From: Methylotenera sp. RIFCSPLOWO2_02_FULL_45_14 | Lineage (GTDB): Bacteria > Pseudomonadota > Gammaproteobacteria > Burkholderiales > Methylophilaceae | Direction of reading: 5' to 3' | DNA: 64,000 nucleotides | NCBI GenBank assembly: GCA_001803395.1 | Contig: MHBU01000022.1 | Coordinates: forward strand, 1 to 64,000 | Shown here: positions 54,052 through 64,000 of the stretch, in pieces | How the letters are laid out: every line of letters begins with the position of its first letter | How positions within the stretch are numbered: the stretch's first letter is position 1 | Program-made: the position numbers and the translations under genes | Notes under the pieces: model-generated | Told to the model about the DNA's origin: nothing | Seen by the model: the letters and a program-made list of their open reading frames with translations, nothing else | Databases searched by the model: none

Positions 54052-55590
54052 ATGAAAGTACGCGCACAATTCGCCTTTGTCTTTAACCTGGACAAATGCA
54101 TCGGCTGTCACACCTGCTCGGTCACCTGTAAAAATGTGTGGACCAACAGAAAAGGCGTGGAATACGCTTGGTTTAACAACGTGGAATCAAAACCTGGCGT
54201 GGGTTACCCAAAACAATGGGAAAACCAGGATATTTGGAACGGCGGCTGGGAGCTTAAAAACGGCAAACTGGAATTAAAATCTGGCAGCCGCACCAACAAG
54301 CTGCTTAATATCTTTGCCAACCCAGATATGCCTGAAATTGACGATTATTACGAGCCGTTTACTTACAACTACGCACATCTGAAAAATGCACCATTGTCAG
54401 AGGCCACGCCTACTGCTAGACCCATATCGCAAATCACAGGCGAAAGTATGGAAAAGATCACTTGGGGGCCAAACTGGGAAGACGATTTAGCTGGTGAGTA
54501 TCATAAGCGCAGTAAAGACAAAAATATGGACAACATCCAGAAGGAGATGTACGGCCAGTTTGAGAATACTTTCCACATGTATTTGCCGCGCATTTGCAAC
54601 CACTGCTTGAACGCAGCTTGTGTTGCAGCTTGCCCATCTGGCTCAATCTACAAACGCGAAGAAGACGGCATTGTGCTGGTTGACCAAGACAAATGTCGCG
54701 GCTGGCGCATGTGCGTGAGTTCATGCCCATACAAAAAAGTGTTTTACAACTGGGAGTCAGGCAAGGCCGAGAAGTGCATTGGCTGTTATCCACGCGTGGA
54801 GTCCGGCATGCCAACAGTATGCTCAGAATCTTGCGTCGGGCGCATCCGCTACAACGGCATCATGCTGTACGACGCGGATCGCATTGAAGAGTTAGCGAGC
54901 ATGGAGGATACACAAGACCTCTACGAAGCACAGCGCAGCATATTCTTAGATCCGAATGACCCCGAAGTGATCAAAGCCGCGCGTGCGGAAGGCATTAATG
55001 AAGACTGGCTTGAAGCCGCCCGCAATTCACCTATTTGGAAGATGGTAATGGACTGGAAAATTGCTTTCCCGATTCACCCTGAGTTCCGTACTTTGCCGAT
55101 GGTGTGGTACGTACCGCCTTTGTCACCAGTACAATCGCAAATTGACCAGGGTAATTTACCTGTTGGCCCAGATGGTGCGATTCCAGTAGCGGGCGCGATG
55201 CGTTTACCAATACAGTACCTAGCCAATTTACTCACGGCTGGTAAAGAGGCGCCAATTGAAAGCGCCTTGAATAAGCTGATTGCCATGCGTAGTTATCAAC
55301 GCTCGATACACGTAGAGGGCAAGGTTGATACGCGTGCGATTGATGCTGCTGGTATTACTGAAGATCAAGCCAAAGAAATGTACCGTTACTTAGCCATTGC
55401 CAATTATGAAGACCGTTTTGTAATTCCGACTGGGCATACCGAAGAAACTTTGGACGATTCTTTCGGCTTCCAAGGTCAAAATGGTTTCACGTTTGGCAAT
55501 GATACTTCACACGGGGTTTCAAAAATCACGCTGTTCCCGCGCCGCCGTAAAGACACGGTAGAGCCTAAACAAGAAGCGCCAAATAGTTAA
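54052..55590 (+). CDS. narH: Respiratory nitrate reductase beta subunit
   Basis: 'DKCIGCHTCSVTCKNVWTNRKG', 'RICNHCLNAACVAACPSGSIYKREEDGIVLVDQDKCRGWRMCVSSCPYKKVFYNW'. Confidence 0.98.
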   Translation: MKVRAQFAFVFNLDKCIGCHTCSVTCKNVWTNRKGVEYAWFNNVESKPGVGYPKQWENQDIWNGGWELKNGKLELKSGSRTNKLLNIFANPDMPEIDDYYEPFTYNYAHLKNAPLSEATPTARPISQITGESMEKITWGPNWEDDLAGEYHKRSKDKNMDNIQKEMYGQFENTFHMYLPRICNHCLNAACVAACPSGSIYKREEDGIVLVDQDKCRGWRMCVSSCPYKKVFYNWESGKAEKCIGCYPRVESGMPTVCSESCVGRIRYNGIMLYDADRIEELASMEDTQDLYEAQRSIFLDPNDPEVIKAARAEGINEDWLEAARNSPIWKMVMDWKIAFPIHPEFRTLPMVWYVPPLSPVQSQIDQGNLPVGPDGAIPVAGAMRLPIQYLANLLTAGKEAPIESALNKLIAMRSYQRSIHVEGKVDTRAIDAAGITEDQAKEMYRYLAIANYEDRFVIPTGHTEETLDDSFGFQGQNGFTFGNDTSHGVSKITLFPRRRKDTVEPKQEAPNS

Positions 55591-55600
55591 AGGAAATATC

Positions 55601-56119
55601 ATGCAAATTTACAAATTATTATCGGCATTACTTGATTACCCCAATCAGGACTTAATTGAGCATCTGCCTGAGTTGCGCGAGTTTGTCGTGCAAAACTTGG
55701 AAATAGATCATGCCGAACGCGAGGCTTTGCAGAACTTTTTAACCCATTTGCAGAGTATGCCAGTCACAGAGTTGCAAGCGGATTACGTGAAAACTTTTGA
55801 TATGACGGCAGAACACAGTTTGCACCTGACGCATCACCTATTTGGCGATGATAAAAACCGTGGCCCAGCTTTGATTGATTTGGGTGAGTTGTACAAGGAT
55901 TACGGCGTAGAGGTGGTCACCAATGAGTTACCGGACTACTTGCCGCTCATTCTGGAATTTACGGCTTATTTGGATGATAATGAAGCGACCGTGTTTTTAT
56001 CTGACGCTAAAAAAGTGCTGGGTGTACTGACAGAAAACCTGCAAAAAGCGGGCAGCCCTTATGCCGCATTGCTCTCGATTATTGAGAGCAGAGCGACGCT
56101 GACTAAATTGGCTGCTTAA
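55601..56119 (+). CDS. narJ: Nitrate reductase molybdenum cofactor assembly chaperone
   Basis: 'YVKTFDMTAEHSLHLTHHLFGDDKNRG'; between narH and narI. Confidence 0.94.
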   Translation: MQIYKLLSALLDYPNQDLIEHLPELREFVVQNLEIDHAEREALQNFLTHLQSMPVTELQADYVKTFDMTAEHSLHLTHHLFGDDKNRGPALIDLGELYKDYGVEVVTNELPDYLPLILEFTAYLDDNEATVFLSDAKKVLGVLTENLQKAGSPYAALLSIIESRATLTKLAA

Positions 56120-56143
56120 GCTAAAGACATTAAGGAGAACAAA

Positions 56144-56842
56144 ATGAATTTACACAATTTTCTTTACGGCGTGTATCCCTACATTGCGCTTAGTGTGTTT
56201 CTGCTAGGCAGCCTGTTACGCTTTGATCGTGAGCAATACACATGGAAGAGCGATTCCAGTCAGTTGCTATCCAAGGCGAATATGCGACTAGGTAGCAATC
56301 TATTTCATGTTGGCATTATTGCCATCTTTGGTGGGCACGCCGTCGGCTTATTAACGCCACACAGCGTGTTTACAGGGCTTGGCGTATCCGACATGGCGCA
56401 CCAAATGGTGGCGATTTGGGCAGGGTCTATTTTCGGTGTTATGTGTTTAATTGGCGGGGCAATTTTATGGGTGCGCCGCATGTTCAATGCGCGGGTGTCA
56501 GCCACCAGTCGCCGCTCTGACAAGTTTATTCTTACTTGGCTACTCATCACGCTCATGCTTGGGCTGTCAACTATTCCTGTATCTATTGGGCACGCCAACC
56601 ACGGCAACCCTAGCGTGATGATTGCGCTGGCTGAATGGGTACAAAGTATTGTTTACCTACACCCTGACCCATCATTGTTAAACGGCGTGGACACGATTTT
56701 TAAAATACATTTATTCTTTGGCATGACTGTGTTTTTGCTGTTCCCGTTCACCCGCTTAGTACATGTGTGGAGTGCGCCGTTTGGCTACGCCAATCGCCCA
56801 TATCAAGTGGTGCGTAGCAAACGTAAGTTCTTAAAAAGCTAG
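56144..56842 (+). CDS. narI: Respiratory nitrate reductase gamma subunit (cytochrome b)
   Basis: 'FLYGVYPYIALSVFLLGSLLRFDREQYTWKSDSSQ'; C-terminal 'RPYQVVRSKR'. Confidence 0.96.
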   Translation: MNLHNFLYGVYPYIALSVFLLGSLLRFDREQYTWKSDSSQLLSKANMRLGSNLFHVGIIAIFGGHAVGLLTPHSVFTGLGVSDMAHQMVAIWAGSIFGVMCLIGGAILWVRRMFNARVSATSRRSDKFILTWLLITLMLGLSTIPVSIGHANHGNPSVMIALAEWVQSIVYLHPDPSLLNGVDTIFKIHLFFGMTVFLLFPFTRLVHVWSAPFGYANRPYQVVRSKRKFLKS

Positions 56843-56845
56843 GAG

Positions 56846-58252
56846 ATGATAATGAACCATCGATTAAGTATTTCTGTATTTTCCGCCTTGTTAGCGATGT
56901 GGGCATTACCAGCTTTGGCAGACGAGGCTGCTAAACCTGCACCACCTGAAACCCTGCTTGAAGCCATCAAGCAAGGTAAACCAATGACCAACTTCAGGTT
57001 GCGTTACGAGAACGTCAATCAAGACGGCTACCAATCGACTGCTGCCAATGCTAAAAAGCTCGACACAGGCGAAGCCTTTACCTTACGCAGCTTAATCGGC
57101 TGGCAGACAGCACCATTTAATAATTTCAGTTTTGCCGCACAAATCACCGATGTCCACGAGTTTAACGACGATTTTAACGACCGCCGTGACAACGTGCCAG
57201 AACCAGGCAAGGGCGCATACCCCAACATCGTTGACCCAGGCTACACCGACATCAACCAGCTGTATGTGGACTGGACTGGCATTAAAAACACCAAACTGCG
57301 CTTAGGTCGCCAACAGCTTAATCTGGACAATGTACGCTTTATCGGCGACATCGCCTTCAGGCAAAACATGCAGGTGTTTGATGGTATTTCTGTGTTGAAT
57401 AAAAGCATCCCTGATGTTGAAATCTTTGCCGCCCACTTTGACAAAGTGCGCCAGATCACCACCAAACTGCGTGACGGCAACATCGATATGGTGAATGCCA
57501 AATATCGCATCTCGCCTACAGAGTCACTCGTGGGTTACGGCTATTTCATTGATGTCGAGAATTTAGGGCAAAATGGAGGTAACCCGACAGCAGCTGGTTT
57601 CGCCGCACAAGGTGGCAATGGCTTGGGTGCCAGTCAAGACTCCATCCCAACAGCCACCACTGATGCCAGCAGCAAAACCTTTGGCCTACGTCTAGACGGC
57701 GCGCGTAAAGTGAATGATGACTGGAAGCTGCTCTACACTGCAGAATACGCTAAGCAGGATGACTACCGTGGCGGCAATACGCTGATTGATGCGCATTACT
57801 TCAAGCTAGGCGGTGGTGCAGCCTACGGCGTTTGGTCATTACGCATAGACCATGAAAAGCTCTCCAGCAACAATGGTAAATACGCCTTTCAAACCCCACT
57901 GGGCACTAATCATCTGTTTCAAGGCTGGGCAGATGTATTTTTAGCCACACCACGTCAAGGCATGGAAGACACCTTCATTACTTTTGCGGGCAGTATCGAG
58001 AAAGCCAAGCTGTATGCGGAATACCATGTATTTAAGTCAGATGAGAAATACCAATCGCTCAACGGAAAATTTGGTGACAAATACGGCACAGAGTTTGATG
58101 CCAGTGTGGCTTATCCGTTCAGCAAGGAGCTGATGGGCAAAGTGGAATACGCCAAATTCAATGAAAGTGATGTGTATGGCGGCAGCCTACAAGGCGCCGC
58201 ACGTAAGGGTGATAAAGAAATCGTTTGGCTCACTGGGATGTACACGTTTTAA
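56846..58252 (+). CDS. Outer-membrane beta-barrel porin (alginate_exp-like)
   Basis: Signal peptide, 'FRLRYENVNQDG', 'TKLRLGRQQLNLDNVRFIGDIAFRQNMQVFDGI', C-terminal aromatic 'GMYTF'. Confidence 0.82.
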   Translation: MIMNHRLSISVFSALLAMWALPALADEAAKPAPPETLLEAIKQGKPMTNFRLRYENVNQDGYQSTAANAKKLDTGEAFTLRSLIGWQTAPFNNFSFAAQITDVHEFNDDFNDRRDNVPEPGKGAYPNIVDPGYTDINQLYVDWTGIKNTKLRLGRQQLNLDNVRFIGDIAFRQNMQVFDGISVLNKSIPDVEIFAAHFDKVRQITTKLRDGNIDMVNAKYRISPTESLVGYGYFIDVENLGQNGGNPTAAGFAAQGGNGLGASQDSIPTATTDASSKTFGLRLDGARKVNDDWKLLYTAEYAKQDDYRGGNTLIDAHYFKLGGGAAYGVWSLRIDHEKLSSNNGKYAFQTPLGTNHLFQGWADVFLATPRQGMEDTFITFAGSIEKAKLYAEYHVFKSDEKYQSLNGKFGDKYGTEFDASVAYPFSKELMGKVEYAKFNESDVYGGSLQGAARKGDKEIVWLTGMYTF

Positions 58253-58263
58253 CTGAGTTGATC

Positions 58264-59274
58264 ATGCCTAAAAACGACAATTATCCTGCTTCGTTGGTCG
58301 ATAGCTTTGGTCGCAAGGTGGACTATATCCGCTTATCAATTACAGATCGTTGTGATTTTAGGTGTGTCTATTGCATGTCTGAAGACATGCAATTTTTACC
58401 GCGTGATGAAGTGCTAACGCTGGAAGAGTGCTCTCGTCTGGTTAAAGCTTTTGTCTCGCTTGGGGTAAAAAAAGTTCGGATTACCGGCGGTGAGCCGCTG
58501 GTGCGTAAAGACGCGTTATGGCTTTTTAATGAAATAGGCCACTTGTCTGGTCTGAATGAACTGGTTATTACCACCAATGGTTCACAGTTGGAGCATCAAG
58601 CGCAGGCATTAAAGCAAGCTGGCGTGCGTCGCATTAACATTAGCCTGGATAGTCTGGATGCGGCGCGTTTTCGTAAAATTACCCGTGTGGGCAATCTTGA
58701 TAAAGTGTTGCGTGGAATTGCTGCGGCTAAACAGGCTGGATTCGAGAAGATTAAACTCAATACATTATTGATGCGTGGTGTGAATGATGATGAAGCGCTG
58801 CCCTTGGTTGCATTTGCGATAGCGCAGGGCATTGATATTTCTTTTATTGAAGAAATGCCGCTGGGCCTTGTGCACCACACGCGCAATTCAACTTACGTAA
58901 GTAATGAAGATACATTGAAATTGCTGAGGGCGCGTTATGATCTCATCGGTAGCGTAGAGAACACTGGAGGGCCTGCGCGCTACTGGCGTGTTCCGAACAC
59001 GGATACAAAAGTTGGCTTTATCTCTCCGCACAGCCATAATTTTTGTGAATCCTGTAATCGCGTGCGCATTACCAGTAAAGGCGAACTATACCTCTGTCTG
59101 GGTCAAGAAAATAAAGTCGATTTAATGCCTTTATTAAGAGAGTATCCACGTGACGATAAGCCGCTTATTGAGGCTATCATTGGCAGCATGAACATTAAGC
59201 CTAAAGGTCACGATTTTGATTTAAAACGTGCAGCACCGGCCGTGATACGCTTTATGTCTCATACCGGTGGTTGA
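58264..59274 (+). CDS. moaA: GTP 3',8-cyclase
   Basis: Radical SAM 'ITDRCDFRCVYCMSE', 'CESCNRVRITSKGELYLCLG'. Start MPKNDNYP at 58264. Confidence 0.96.
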   Translation: MPKNDNYPASLVDSFGRKVDYIRLSITDRCDFRCVYCMSEDMQFLPRDEVLTLEECSRLVKAFVSLGVKKVRITGGEPLVRKDALWLFNEIGHLSGLNELVITTNGSQLEHQAQALKQAGVRRINISLDSLDAARFRKITRVGNLDKVLRGIAAAKQAGFEKIKLNTLLMRGVNDDEALPLVAFAIAQGIDISFIEEMPLGLVHHTRNSTYVSNEDTLKLLRARYDLIGSVENTGGPARYWRVPNTDTKVGFISPHSHNFCESCNRVRITSKGELYLCLGQENKVDLMPLLREYPRDDKPLIEAIIGSMNIKPKGHDFDLKRAAPAVIRFMSHTGG

Positions 59275-59329
59275 TATTATCAATTTTACTTTTACCTTTA
59301 CCGTAACTGTCAGTAGCTAAAAGTTTATA

Positions 59330-59361
59330 AAGTGCCTGTTAATGATAATTAGCTGGCACTT
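59330..59361. terminator. Possible convergent terminator hairpin AAGTGCC...GGCACTT
   Basis: 7-bp stem with 18-nt loop spanning the RND gene stop codon, between convergent moaA and RND genes. Confidence 0.35.
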
Positions 59362-62300
59362 ACTTTATTCCACTTACTTAAACCACCCATTACTAATGAA
59401 TACGCCGCGGGTACCACCACTAAAGTCAGCAGCGTGGATGAAATCATGCCGCCGATAATGGCAACGGATAATGGTTTGTTGGTTTCACTGCCCGCACCTA
59501 GGCCTAATGCGGCAGGAAGCAGCGCTAAAATAATGGTGAGTGAAGTCATTACCACCGGGCGCACCCTGATTGGGCATGCTTCTTTAAGTGCGTCGTTAAT
59601 ATTGGCACCTTTTTCTATCAGTTGGTTGGTTAAGTCCACCAGCAAAATCGAGTTTTTAGCGACCAGACCTATCAGCAGTACCAAGCCGATCATGGAGTAC
59701 ATGTTGAGAGAGTTGCCTGTAATCAATAGTGCAATGAGCCCGCCAATAATGGCAAGCGGCTGGGCGAGCATGATAATGAAGGGCTGGATGAATGAGTTGA
59801 ATTGGCTAGCTAATACCATGTAGAGCAAAGTGAAAGCCAGCAAAAGTACAAACTTGATATTTGTAAAAGTTTTACCAAACTCTTCAGCTTGGCCTGTGAG
59901 TTTGAGCGTGTAATCTGGCGGCACAATTTTACTGGCGATTTCTTTCACTAAATCGACGGCTTCACCCAGTGGCATATTGGGGTTGGCGTAAAAATTAGCG
60001 GCATATTGCAAATCGTATCGACCAATCACCGCTGGTCCCAACTCATGTTTGAAACTGGCAACTGCATCCAGGCGCACTAATTCGCCATTAGCGCTACGCA
60101 GGTAAATTTTGCTTAAATCGGCGACATTGTTCAAGTCGCCTTCGGTGGCTTTCAGGCGAATGTCGTAGCGCTGGCCATCACCTGAGGCCTCGTTATATTT
60201 GGCAACATTGATACCGCCAGCATACAAGCTAACAGCAGTGGCAATATCTGTGGCACTTAGGCCTAAGTTTGCTGCGTTTGCGCGGTCAATTTGCATGTTG
60301 AGTTGTGGCAGATCTAGTTGTACATCTAAATCTACTTTGCCCATGTCGGTATTGCTGCTCAGTGCCTGTTGCAGCGATTGTGAGATGCGGCCAATTTCTT
60401 GCAGGTTGGCGCCCGTTAAATTGAACTGCAATTTCTCAGAGCGTTGACCACGCACTACCGATGCCGGCGCGGGGAGTGCGCGCACGCCGGGTATTTTATC
60501 CAGTTCGGCTTTGAGTTCTTTTATTAGCGCTTTTTGACTCTTGTTACGCTCTTGTTTTGGTTTTAAGCGCACATTGACATTACCCTGATTGACTTGCCCG
60601 CGTGAACCCGCACCTATCATAGAAAAGTAGCTGGCAACTTCATCTTTGTGGTTGGCGACAGTGGCTTCTACCAGCTTTAAGCGCGAGTCGGTGTAGGCTA
60701 AGGTTGATCCCAAGGGGGTGTTGATCCTAATGCCAAAACTGCTTTCGTCGGTTTCTGGTACAAAATCTTTTTCAACATATTTAAGGGTGTAGAACCCAGA
60801 GAAACCAACAAAAACGAGGGTGGATAACAGCACCAAACCACGATGATTAAGCGTAGCGTAAAGTAACTTTTTATACACATTATCGATGCTACTTAACATG
60901 CGCCCAAACATACGGTAAAGTGCATTTTCATTGTGGGTGACGCTTAGGTAACGTGAGCACAACATAGGGGTGAGTGTGAGCGAAACAAACAAAGAGACCA
61001 GCACCCCAAATGTGACCACTACAGCAAATGATTTGAAAAACTTACCAATAATGCCATCCATAAAAATCACAGGCGCGAATATACACACCAGCGCGGCTGA
61101 TGAAGCCAGCACGGCAAATACCACCTCGTTACTACCAATAATGGTGGCGCGTGTGCGAAAGGCTGCAACCGCCCGCGGGTTTTTTAGATCAATCGCGCTC
61201 AAGCCTGTGCCGGCTTCGCCTTCCATGTGGCGTAATATGCTTTCGCGCACTACAATGGCGTCATCCACTACTACGCCGATCAGTAACAGCAGGGCTAGCA
61301 TGGTCATGCTGTTAAAGGTGTAACCAGCAAAATACATAACAGCGATGGCGCCAAGCAATGAGACTGGAATTTCCAAACAAACCATTAAGGTTGAGCTGAA
61401 AGATCGCATAAAAATCAACACGATTAGTGCAGCAAACAGGGTGCCTTCAACTAGGTGCTCTTTGAGTGAGGCGACCATTTGGTTAATAAAAATAGAGTCG
61501 TTGCTGGAAATTTCGAGTGTTAGGCCAGGCGGTAAGTTGGGGCGTATGTCATTTTCCAGCCTGCGCTCTACTTCTTTAATAATGCCAACAGTGTTGGCAT
61601 TTGCGACTTTAACCATGCCCAAACCCACGGTTGGCTTGCCGTTGTAGCGTGCAATTTGACGATTATCGCTAATGCCATCTTCAACCGTGGCAACGTCTTT
61701 CAGGCGAATAGATGCGCCTGATTTTGTGGCGACGACTAACTCAGCCAGGTCTTTAATGGTGTGAAACTCCAGATCAAGTTTTATTAACTGTTCTGCTTGT
61801 GCGCTGACTAAAAAACCGCCAGGCAGTTGTATATGCTCACGACTAAAAGCGGCAGTTAAATCACTTGCGGTAAGCTTGTAGGCTGCCATGCGCTCTGGCA
61901 GAACATTCACGCGAATCACACGGTCGCGGCGCCCGCCAATGGTGACTTCACCTACGCCGTTGATGGTTTCAAATTTTTTCTTGAGTACATTGTTTGCGTA
62001 TAAATTAAGTTGCTGTATGGTGCGGTCACCACTGAGTGCCAGCCATATCACGGCAGAGGCATTGGTATCCACCTTTTGTACGGTCGGTGGGTCTGTGTCT
62101 GCAGGCAGTCGGCGTAGTATCTGGTTTACCTTGGCTTGTACTTCGTTGTAAGCAACATCAATGTTTTTATCCAGCGAGAAAGTAATGCTTACGCTAGAAA
62201 AACCAGGAGAAGAAGAAGATTGAATGTGCTCAATGCCCGGGGTGGTGTTGATGGCGGATTCAATAACGCTGGTAATGCTGGTATCAATGACATCAGGATT

Positions 62301-62462
62301 GGCACCACGTAATGTGGTATTGACCATAATGATAGGAAAATCAATGGCTGGAATGCGATCAACGCCGATGCGCTGATACGAAATAATACCGAACAAAACA
62401 ATCACGCCTGACAACATCCAAGCAAGGACGTGACGTTTAATGGAAAGTTCTGGCAAGGTCAT
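59349..62462 (-). CDS. RND family efflux transporter permease (HAE1-like)
   Basis: 'RHVLAWMLSGVIVLFGIISYQRIGVDRIPAIDFPIIMVNTTLRGANPDVIDTSITSVIE', 'LLLIGVVVDDAIVVRE'. Confidence 0.95.
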   Translation of the reverse strand: MTLPELSIKRHVLAWMLSGVIVLFGIISYQRIGVDRIPAIDFPIIMVNTTLRGANPDVIDTSITSVIESAINTTPGIEHIQSSSSPGFSSVSITFSLDKNIDVAYNEVQAKVNQILRRLPADTDPPTVQKVDTNASAVIWLALSGDRTIQQLNLYANNVLKKKFETINGVGEVTIGGRRDRVIRVNVLPERMAAYKLTASDLTAAFSREHIQLPGGFLVSAQAEQLIKLDLEFHTIKDLAELVVATKSGASIRLKDVATVEDGISDNRQIARYNGKPTVGLGMVKVANANTVGIIKEVERRLENDIRPNLPPGLTLEISSNDSIFINQMVASLKEHLVEGTLFAALIVLIFMRSFSSTLMVCLEIPVSLLGAIAVMYFAGYTFNSMTMLALLLLIGVVVDDAIVVRESILRHMEGEAGTGLSAIDLKNPRAVAAFRTRATIIGSNEVVFAVLASSAALVCIFAPVIFMDGIIGKFFKSFAVVVTFGVLVSLFVSLTLTPMLCSRYLSVTHNENALYRMFGRMLSSIDNVYKKLLYATLNHRGLVLLSTLVFVGFSGFYTLKYVEKDFVPETDESSFGIRINTPLGSTLAYTDSRLKLVEATVANHKDEVASYFSMIGAGSRGQVNQGNVNVRLKPKQERNKSQKALIKELKAELDKIPGVRALPAPASVVRGQRSEKLQFNLTGANLQEIGRISQSLQQALSSNTDMGKVDLDVQLDLPQLNMQIDRANAANLGLSATDIATAVSLYAGGINVAKYNEASGDGQRYDIRLKATEGDLNNVADLSKIYLRSANGELVRLDAVASFKHELGPAVIGRYDLQYAANFYANPNMPLGEAVDLVKEIASKIVPPDYTLKLTGQAEEFGKTFTNIKFVLLLAFTLLYMVLASQFNSFIQPFIIMLAQPLAIIGGLIALLITGNSLNMYSMIGLVLLIGLVAKNSILLVDLTNQLIEKGANINDALKEACPIRVRPVVMTSLTIILALLPAALGLGAGSETNKPLSVAIIGGMISSTLLTLVVVPAAYSLVMGGLSKWNKVSAS

Positions 62463-62496
62463 TGAGTTGCGTTCTTTTATTGTTGTTGAATTGTGA

Positions 62497-63597
62497 TTAT
62501 TGCGTCAGGTGATCTGAAGCGATTTTTACCGGGGCTTTATCGGTTAAAAAACCTGCGCCATCGGATGCAATCGTATCGTTTGCATTGAGTCCATCAATAA
62601 TTTCAACCAATCTATTTTGGTGCAAGCCGGTTTTTACGATCACTTGATGCGCTGTATCGGCTTTTACCACATACACCACTTCACCCGCTGGCCGTAACAC
62701 CACGCTTTGTTCTGGCACCATCATGGCGTTGGGTCGCTCGCCTAAAATCACGGTGCCTGTCACGCTAGCCCCTGGTTGCCAATCTAGTTGATTTGTCACA
62801 TCTGCAATCACATCAACGGTGCGGTTACTTTCTGTAATCATGGATTTTAATTCCCGAATTACCGATTCAACCACTTGCGTGCTGGTAGGCGTGCTTAAAC
62901 GTACTTTTAAACCAGGTTTAAGTTGTGCGCTGATACGTTCCGGAAAAGGGATATGTGCACGTAAGCGTTTATTGGAAATGATTTGCACAATCGGGTCACC
63001 TACTTTTACAAACTCACCTGTATCCACGATTTTTTTCTCTACCACACCGCTGGCGGGTGCAAACACTTTTGTTTTACTACTGCTATGGTTGATGGTACTC
63101 ACGCGCGCTTTAGCACCAGTGAGCTGTTCTTTGAGTACATTTTGTTGCGCTAACTCGTTATCCACCACATTTTGCGAGATAAACTTTTTGTTAACTAAAG
63201 CCTGGCTGCGTACGACAGTTTTAGCTTGGTTGTCTAATAAGGCCTCAATGCGCGCAACCTCAGCCTGCGCTTCATTGCGTTGCAAGCCAAAGTCTGTTGC
63301 GTCTAAAGTTGCAATGAGTTGGCCTTGCTTGACTGTTTGGCCGGGACTTACATACACTTTAATAACGCGTGCAGCCACCTCTGCCGCAATAGTGGGGTCA
63401 ATTAAGCCTTCAAGTGAGCCAATGGCTTCTTCGGTGATTTCAATCGATTTATTTTGTACTTGGGTGACTGTGATTAAAGTCGGTTTTGGGCCTTGTTTTT
63501 CCTGACCAGATTTGCCAGTCGACTTATCGTTGGCACCACAAGCTACCAGTAGGCTTAAAAATAATGTGAGTAAAATAGATTGTGTGATTTTATGCAT
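62497..63597 (-). CDS. RND efflux periplasmic adaptor (lipoprotein)
   Basis: Lipobox 'LLVACG'; 'VYVSPGQTVKQGQLIATLDATDFGLQRNEAQAE'. Confidence 0.93.
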   Translation of the reverse strand: MHKITQSILLTLFLSLLVACGANDKSTGKSGQEKQGPKPTLITVTQVQNKSIEITEEAIGSLEGLIDPTIAAEVAARVIKVYVSPGQTVKQGQLIATLDATDFGLQRNEAQAEVARIEALLDNQAKTVVRSQALVNKKFISQNVVDNELAQQNVLKEQLTGAKARVSTINHSSSKTKVFAPASGVVEKKIVDTGEFVKVGDPIVQIISNKRLRAHIPFPERISAQLKPGLKVRLSTPTSTQVVESVIRELKSMITESNRTVDVIADVTNQLDWQPGASVTGTVILGERPNAMMVPEQSVVLRPAGEVVYVVKADTAHQVIVKTGLHQNRLVEIIDGLNANDTIASDGAGFLTDKAPVKIASDHLTQ

Positions 63598-63638
63598 AAT
63601 TGGGATGCTAACGGCTCTTGATTTTTTTGTTCAGTACT

Positions 63639-64000
63639 TTATTTGATGTCACTTAAAATTTCTTGCCAATTAAAAAATGGACCAGGGTCAGTTTTACGTC
63701 CTGGTGCAATATCTGAATGCCCTACTATAGCTTGTATTGGATAGACGTTACTAATGCTCAATATTAATTTTTTTAGTGTTTGATATTGCGCGGGTTCAAA
63801 CGCTTCAAAGTCCGAACCTTCTAACTCAATTCCGACTGAGAAATCATTACAACGTTCATGTCCTTGCCAATTTGATACGCCTGCATGCCAGGCGCGTTCT
63901 AGACATGAAACAAATTGTATCAGCGCGCCATCGCGCCGAATTAAAAAGTGCGATGAAACTTTTTGGGTGTAGATTTCAGCATAATAAGGGTGTTCATTAG
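63639..64000 (-). CDS. ampD: N-acetylmuramoyl-L-alanine amidase AmpD, truncated by right edge
   Basis: Minus-strand reading: NEHPYYAEIYTQKVSSHFLIRRDGALIQFVSCLERAWHAGVSNWQGHERCNDFSVGIELEG...PIQAIVGHSDIAPGRKTDPGPFFNWQEILSDIK-stop. Confidence 0.9.
   Translation of the reverse strand, partial: NEHPYYAEIYTQKVSSHFLIRRDGALIQFVSCLERAWHAGVSNWQGHERCNDFSVGIELEGSDFEAFEPAQYQTLKKLILSISNVYPIQAIVGHSDIAPGRKTDPGPFFNWQEILSDIK

Overview
This window looks like a mostly core chromosomal segment of a betaproteobacterium, possibly Methylophilaceae-like; that assignment rests on gene content only and was not searched. Left to right: (1) the 3' part of a plasmid-partition RepB/ParB-like gene running off the left edge; (2) lipB-lipA/DUF493/dacA and the cell-shape cluster rlpA-rodA-mrdA-mreD-mreC-mreB; (3) gatCAB, pyrE, xth, ampG-like, metXW, gamma-carbonic anhydrase, prmC-prfA-hemA; (4) rpe-gph-trpE, then a MASE1-PAS-GGDEF-EAL protein; (5) moaC, an M48 protease, soxYZ, ahpC-ahpF; (6) hda, an AI-2E permease, purM, an RsmB-like methyltransferase and a dicarboxylate symporter; (7) a nitrate-respiration cluster narXL / UbiH-family hydroxylase / narK-narK2-narGHJI / porin / moaA; (8) an RND efflux pair and the 3' part of ampD. 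I found no obvious novel multi-gene system. The strongest signals not in the ORF track are: a 16-aa Trp-rich leader peptide (MKISNIKTNSWRWWRV) just upstream of trpE; two FNR-type boxes (TTGAT-N4-GTCAA) in front of the UbiH-family gene and narK; direct repeats upstream of purM; an ahpC promoter with a perfect palindrome; hairpins between mreB and mreC; and a Lys/Ala/Val pentapeptide-repeat tail on the RsmB-like protein. All calls come from reading the sequence and ORF translations; no database or folding software was run.
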